This document shows, piece by piece, positions 60,317 to 64,000 of a stretch of DNA of 64,000 nucleotides (the stretch's first letter is position 1; each line of letters opens with the position of its first letter). Position numbers and translations under genes: made by a program. The notes below the pieces were generated by a model. The model ran no database searches and was not told the DNA's origin. It saw only the letters and a program-made list of their open reading frames with translations. The stretch spans positions 65,230 through 129,229 of the forward strand of contig NZ_JAOQJI010000008.1 in NCBI RefSeq assembly GCF_025567125.1. The letters are read 5' to 3'. This DNA is from Phocaeicola fibrisolvens. Its GTDB lineage: Bacteria; Bacteroidota; Bacteroidia; Bacteroidales; Bacteroidaceae.

Positions 60317-61264
60317 CTAAAGTGGGTATTCCTCAAAAGCGAATAAAGCGGTCGATAAATAACGCTCTCCGGTATCCGGGAGTAGTACTACGATGTTTTT
60401 CCCGGCATATTCTGGTTTTGAGGCTATTTGTAAAGCGGCATAGGTCGCAGCTCCTGAAGAAATACCAGTGAGGAGTCCTTCTTTCAACGACAGTTCTCTT
60501 CCTGTCCGGATGGCATCGTTGTCGGTTACGCGGATGATTTTATCTACTACTTTCGGGTTGAAGGTTTTGGGGATAAATCCGGCACCGATTCCTTGTATCT
60601 TGTGCATTCCCGGTTTATCGCCTGAGAGTACGGCTGAGGAGTCTGGTTCTACGGCGATGATTTCAATGTGTGGATTATGCTGTTTCAGGCCTTCTCCCAC
60701 TCCGCTTATGGTTCCTCCTGTGCCCACTCCTGCGATGAATACATCTACCTTTCCGTCGGTGTCTTCCCATATTTCTTGTGCGGTAGTTGAAATGTGGGTG
60801 CGTGGATTTGCTAGATTTTCAAACTGTTGCAGAATGACAGCTCCAGGAGTATGGTCGCGCAGTTCGTTGGCTTTTTCGATGGCTCCGCGCATTCCTTTGT
60901 TTCCAGGGGTTAGTACAAGCTGGGCTCCCATGGCTTTCAGTAAGTTTTGGCGTTCGATACTCATGGTTTCGGGCATGGTGAGTATGGCTTTATAACCTTT
61001 TACTCCTGCTACCCAGGCCAGTCCGACTCCTGTATTTCCGCTGGTCGGTTCAATGATTACAGCACCTGGTTTTAGGATGCCTTGTTTCTCGGCGTCTTCG
61101 ATCATCGCCAAGGCGATACGGTCTTTTACGCTGCCGCCAGGATTAAAGTATTCCAGTTTCGCAATAAGTCGAGCCTGTGCTTGGTGTGCTTTTCCCAAGC
61201 GCTCCAGTTCCAGTAGGGGGGTGTGTCCGATAAGTTCGGTCAGTTGTTTTTTGATTCGTTCCAT
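60317..61264 (-). CDS. cysK: Cysteine synthase (O-acetylserine sulfhydrylase)
   Basis: 315 residues. PLP lysine in PGGSVKDRIA, substrate loop EPTSGNTGVGLAW, PLP phosphate loop GVGTGGTISGVGEGL and GISSGAATYAAL. Makes L-cysteine from O-acetylserine and sulfide. It has its own promoter and lies before the tRNA-fMet pair on the same strand. Confidence 0.96.
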   Translation of the reverse strand: MERIKKQLTELIGHTPLLELERLGKAHQAQARLIAKLEYFNPGGSVKDRIALAMIEDAEKQGILKPGAVIIEPTSGNTGVGLAWVAGVKGYKAILTMPETMSIERQNLLKAMGAQLVLTPGNKGMRGAIEKANELRDHTPGAVILQQFENLANPRTHISTTAQEIWEDTDGKVDVFIAGVGTGGTISGVGEGLKQHNPHIEIIAVEPDSSAVLSGDKPGMHKIQGIGAGFIPKTFNPKVVDKIIRVTDNDAIRTGRELSLKEGLLTGISSGAATYAALQIASKPEYAGKNIVVLLPDTGERYLSTALFAFEEYPL

Positions 61265-61280
61265 AATATTTGTTTTTGGG

Positions 61281-61312
61281 CAAAGATAGGAGGAAAGGGG
61301 AGGCTGGGCAAT
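61281..61312 (-). promoter_or_regulatory. Promoter for cysK
   Basis: Minus strand: -7 box TATCTTTG (61288-61281), ATTG (61312-61309) as -33, 20-base spacer. A TACCCT/AGGGTA inverted repeat (61312-61327) abuts the -33 box. Confidence 0.6.
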
Positions 61313-61335
61313 ACCCTTTTTAGGGTATATTGGGA

Positions 61336-61365
61336 TATAAAAAAAGAGAAACCAAAAGGTTTCTC
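61336..61365 (-). terminator. Terminator of the tRNA-fMet pair
   Basis: Minus strand GAGAAACC-TTTT-GGTTTCTC (61365-61346) followed by a T run. Perfect 8-bp stem. Confidence 0.85.
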
Positions 61366-61372
61366 TCTCTAG

Positions 61373-61445
<73 letters not shown>

Positions 61446-61460
61446 ATGTTTCGGTTGTAG

Positions 61461-61533
<73 letters not shown>

Positions 61534-61556
61534 ATGTTTTTTTCTTAATTGCGGTG

Positions 61557-61588
61557 CAAAGGTACGGACTTACTTTTATAAAAACAAA
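61557..61588 (-). promoter_or_regulatory. Consensus promoter for the tRNA-fMet pair
   Basis: Minus strand TTTG (61588-61585), 20-base spacer, TACCTTTG (61564-61557): the same -7 box as the tRNA-Val promoter. Confidence 0.82.
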
Positions 61589-61682
61589 TTTTTATGAGAG
61601 AAATATAGAAAACTTTATTTTTATTTAGAATAATAAATAGAATCAGGGGCTAGAAGGAAGCTGAAAAATGCGGGATGGGGGC

Positions 61683-61712
61683 TTTTCGGACGAATTTGAG
61701 ACCGTATATTTG
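61683..61712 (+). promoter_or_regulatory. Promoter for the TetR-fabG pair
   Basis: -7 box TATATTTG (61705-61712) is a full match. The -33 is weak (TTTT at 61683-61686, 18-base spacer). Confidence 0.5.
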
Positions 61713-61773
61713 TGTAGTATCAAGAAAAACAGTACTTTTGCTCAGTTTTTTATCAGTTGTGCAATAAGGAAAG

Positions 61774-62382
61774 ATGACAGTATTAAAGACGAGAGCTAAA
61801 CTAGTAGACGTAGCCCGACAACTTTTCGCGAAGAAGGGAGTGGAAGATACGACGATGAACGATATTGCCCAAGCTTCAAAGAAAGGACGACGTACACTCT
61901 ATACTTATTTTAAAAGTAAAGAGCAAATCTACATGGCAGTAGTGGAGTCTGAACTGGAAATGCTTTCCGACCAGCTGGAGAAGGCTGCAGGCAAGTCCAT
62001 GTCTCCCGATAAGAAAATTCTGGAACTGATCATGACGCACTTGGATGCCATTAAGATGGTGGTATATCGGAATGGAACGTTGCGGGCCGACTTTTTTCGG
62101 GATATCTGGAGAGTGGAAGCCATGCGGAAAGATTTTGACCGAAAAGAAATAGCATTGTTCCGTCGCATTTTGTGGGAAGGAAAAGAGAAAGGTCTTTTCG
62201 ACATAGACAATGTGGAAATCACAGCTGATATTTTGCATTATTGTATAAAAGGTATTGAAGTACCCTATATACGTGGCCAGATTGGTGAAGACTTAGATGA
62301 TGAAACTGGCTGGCGTTATGTGGCAAAGATTGTTTTTGGTGCATTGGGGTGCAAGGGAAAAGAAAATAATCATATCGTTTAA
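61774..62382 (+). CDS. TetR/AcrR-family transcriptional regulator
   Basis: 202 residues. N-terminal helix-turn-helix: ARQLFAKKGVEDTTMNDIAQ, then KKGRRTLYTYFKSKEQIY, typical of the family. The C-terminal helices (about 70-200) would bind a ligand. fabG follows 16 bases after, so this regulator probably controls a fatty-acid gene, like FabR/FasR-type regulators. Confidence 0.93.
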   Translation: MTVLKTRAKLVDVARQLFAKKGVEDTTMNDIAQASKKGRRTLYTYFKSKEQIYMAVVESELEMLSDQLEKAAGKSMSPDKKILELIMTHLDAIKMVVYRNGTLRADFFRDIWRVEAMRKDFDRKEIALFRRILWEGKEKGLFDIDNVEITADILHYCIKGIEVPYIRGQIGEDLDDETGWRYVAKIVFGALGCKGKENNHIV

Positions 62383-62398
62383 TTAAAAAATAAAGAAA

Positions 62399-63145
62399 AT
62401 GGGATTATTAACTGGAAAGACAGCCATTATTACGGGTGCTGCACGTGGTATTGGTAAAGCGATTGCATTGAAGTTTGCTGCTGAAGGAGCAAACATTGCC
62501 TTCACAGACTTGGTTATCGATGAAAACGGTCAGAATACAGAAAAGGAAATCGCCGCTTATGGTGTGAAAGTGAAGGGATACGCTTCTAATGCAGCAAGTT
62601 TTGAAGATACTGCAAAGGTGGTAGAACAAATTCACAATGACTTTGGCTCTATTGATATTTTGGTGAACAATGCCGGTATTACAAAAGACGGTCTGATGAT
62701 GCGTATGAGCGAAGGACAGTGGGATGCCGTAATCACGGTCAACCTGAAGTCTGCCTTTAACTTCATCCATGCCTGCACACCGATTATGATGCGTCAGAAA
62801 CATGGAAACATCATCAATATGGCTTCTGTAGTTGGTGTTCACGGTAATGCCGGACAGTGCAACTATTCTGCTTCCAAGGCTGGTTTGATCGGTTTGGCTA
62901 AGTCTATTGCACAAGAGTTGGGATCACGTGGTATTCGTGCCAATGCCATTGCTCCGGGCTTTATCATTACTGATATGACTGCTAAACTGTCCGACGAAGT
63001 GAAAGCTGAATGGAACAAGCGCATTCCTTTGCGTCGTGGCGGTACGCCGGAAGACGTGGCAAACATCGCTTTGTTCCTGGCTTCTGATATGTCTTCATAC
63101 GTATCAGGACAGGTTATCCAGGTTGATGGTGGTATGAACATGTAA
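62399..63145 (+). CDS. fabG: 3-oxoacyl-ACP reductase
   Basis: 248 residues. Short-chain dehydrogenase: NADP loop TGAARGIGKA, NNAGITKDGLMMRM (typical of FabG), Ser in NMASVVG, and catalytic Tyr-Lys in CNYSASKAGL. The end VDGGMNM is usual. It reduces 3-oxoacyl-ACP in fatty acid elongation. Downstream of the TetR gene. Confidence 0.96.
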   Translation: MGLLTGKTAIITGAARGIGKAIALKFAAEGANIAFTDLVIDENGQNTEKEIAAYGVKVKGYASNAASFEDTAKVVEQIHNDFGSIDILVNNAGITKDGLMMRMSEGQWDAVITVNLKSAFNFIHACTPIMMRQKHGNIINMASVVGVHGNAGQCNYSASKAGLIGLAKSIAQELGSRGIRANAIAPGFIITDMTAKLSDEVKAEWNKRIPLRRGGTPEDVANIALFLASDMSSYVSGQVIQVDGGMNM

Positions 63146-63168
63146 TAGAGAAACAGCAATATTCAGAG

Positions 63169-63227
63169 AATGAAGAATAGGGAATAGAGGAAAGTTTCTT
63201 TCTTTATTCTCTGTTCTTCATTTTTTT
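63169..63227 (+). terminator. Terminator of fabG
   Basis: AATGAAGAA (63169-63177) pairs with TTCTTCATT (63214-63222), with further partial pairing inside, then a T7 run. Confidence 0.7.
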
Positions 63228-63231
63228 ATTT

Positions 63232-63903
63232 ATGACAGTAGTTTACGAAGATAATCACATTATAGTGGTCAATAAGACTGCTTCAGAGATTGTGCAGGGC
63301 GACAAGACGGGCGATGTGCCTTTGTCGGAAACCGTAAAGCAGTATTTGAAAGAAAAATATGCCAAACCTGGAAACGTGTTTCTGGGCGTGACGCATCGTC
63401 TGGACCGTCCGGTAAGCGGATTGGTGGTGTTTGCCAAAACGAGTAAGGCGTTGAGTCGTTTGAACGAGATGTTTCGTAATGGAGAAGTAAAAAAGACTTA
63501 CTGGGCCATTGTGAAGCAACCGCCGAAGGAAACCGAAGGTGAATTGGTACACTATTTGGTGAGGAACGAGAAACAGAACAAGTCTTACGCTTACGACAGA
63601 GAAGTCAAGAACTCCAAGAAAGCTGTATTGCATTACCGGTTGATTGGGCGTTCCGAAAATTACTATCTGCTGGAAGTCGATTTGAAGACAGGGCGTCATC
63701 ATCAGATACGTTGTCAGCTGGCCAAGATGGGATGTCCCATCAAGGGAGATTTAAAATATGGATTTCCCCGCTCCAATCCCGACGGCAGCATTTGCCTGCA
63801 TGCCCGTCGTGTACGTTTCGTGCATCCGGTATCCAAGGAAGCAATCGATCTTGTTGCTCCTCTTCCTTCCGGAAATTTGTGGAATGGTTTCGGGTATGTA
63901 TAG
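63232..63903 (+). CDS. RluA-family pseudouridine synthase
   Basis: 223 residues, catalytic domain only, without an S4 domain. VYEDNHIIVVNKT, catalytic aspartate in THRLDRPVSGLVVFAKT, and TGRHHQIRCQLAKMGCPIKGDLKYG. Members modify uridines of rRNA or tRNA; the target site cannot be predicted. Confidence 0.93.
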   Translation: MTVVYEDNHIIVVNKTASEIVQGDKTGDVPLSETVKQYLKEKYAKPGNVFLGVTHRLDRPVSGLVVFAKTSKALSRLNEMFRNGEVKKTYWAIVKQPPKETEGELVHYLVRNEKQNKSYAYDREVKNSKKAVLHYRLIGRSENYYLLEVDLKTGRHHQIRCQLAKMGCPIKGDLKYGFPRSNPDGSICLHARRVRFVHPVSKEAIDLVAPLPSGNLWNGFGYV

Positions 63904-63929
63904 GGACATTCAGTAAATAATATAAAATT

Positions 63930-63976
63930 AGCCAACTAATTCATACACAAAGTGTTGCGAATTAGCTGGCTTTTTT
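63930..63976 (+). terminator. Terminator after the pseudouridine synthase
   Basis: AGCCAACTAATTC (63930-63942) and GAATTAGCTGGCT (63959-63971), one mismatch, then T6. The last bases of the window hold nothing else seen. Confidence 0.82.
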
Positions 63977-64000
63977 GTATCTTTAGGTATTCCCCCGAAA

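Noticed and set aside
61312..61327. TACCCT/AGGGTA repeat shared between the cysK promoter and the receptor dyad at 21182
   Set aside because: Only six bases match and the spacers differ (4 versus 2), so a common regulator is not supported.

Overview
The window is chromosomal DNA from a gut-type member of Bacteroidales (Bacteroides/Phocaeicola-like). Evidence: SusC/SusD-type outer-membrane glycan uptake genes, a hybrid two-component regulator, many lipoprotein signals of the SxC type, and repeated promoters of the Bacteroides form TTTG-N19/21-TAnnTTTG in place of a classical -35/-10. Shine-Dalgarno sequences are mostly weak. No phage, transposon or CRISPR array was seen.

Layout. 1-14383: a polysaccharide utilization locus that looks aimed at N-glycans. 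It has a GH92 alpha-mannosidase (cut by the left edge), a SusC/SusD pair, a catalytically dead GH18-like binding lipoprotein, a DUF1735-LamG lipoprotein, an endo-beta-N-acetylglucosaminidase (GH18) with an intact active site, a discoidin-type lipoprotein, a terminator, and then a GH97 enzyme. 14364-19042: the tatA-tatC pair, an intergenic array of 21-bp palindromic repeats, a small secreted carbohydrate-binding-like protein and a GH2 beta-galactosidase. 19168-24642: a degraded accessory patch with an unknown membrane-anchored protein, an AAA-ATPase pseudogene (frameshift plus lost C-terminus), an outer-membrane receptor broken by one in-frame TAG, an orphan ORF and a PAS-LuxR regulator. 24704-29318: dnaE, trxA and a small acidic protein. 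29326-33821: a repeat lipoprotein and a divergent LytS/LytTR-type two-component pair.

33828-45364 is a chondroitin/dermatan sulfate degradation cluster: sulfatase, GH88 unsaturated glucuronidase and PL8 chondroitin ABC-type lyase on the minus strand, divergent from a hybrid two-component sensor and a second sulfatase. No SusC/SusD pair lies beside it. A second array, of four 22-bp palindromic repeats, follows. 45534-50680 is housekeeping: yciH, rex, a FAH-family hydrolase, ispF, a glycosyltransferase, radC, a SufT-like protein and lpxH. 50765-55524 holds kdgK, pta-ackA and lrgAB. 55642-63903 holds a DUF2156 protein, a GNAT acetyltransferase, a diadenylate cyclase, folP, two tRNA-Val, an orphan LuxR regulator, cysK, two initiator tRNA-fMet, a TetR regulator with fabG, and a pseudouridine synthase.

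The most unusual signal is the pair of intergenic arrays at 15577-15660 and 45390-45477. Each has four tandem units (21 bp and 22 bp period) with a palindrome in every unit. The two arrays differ in sequence, but in both the copies differ by paired changes that keep the dyad.
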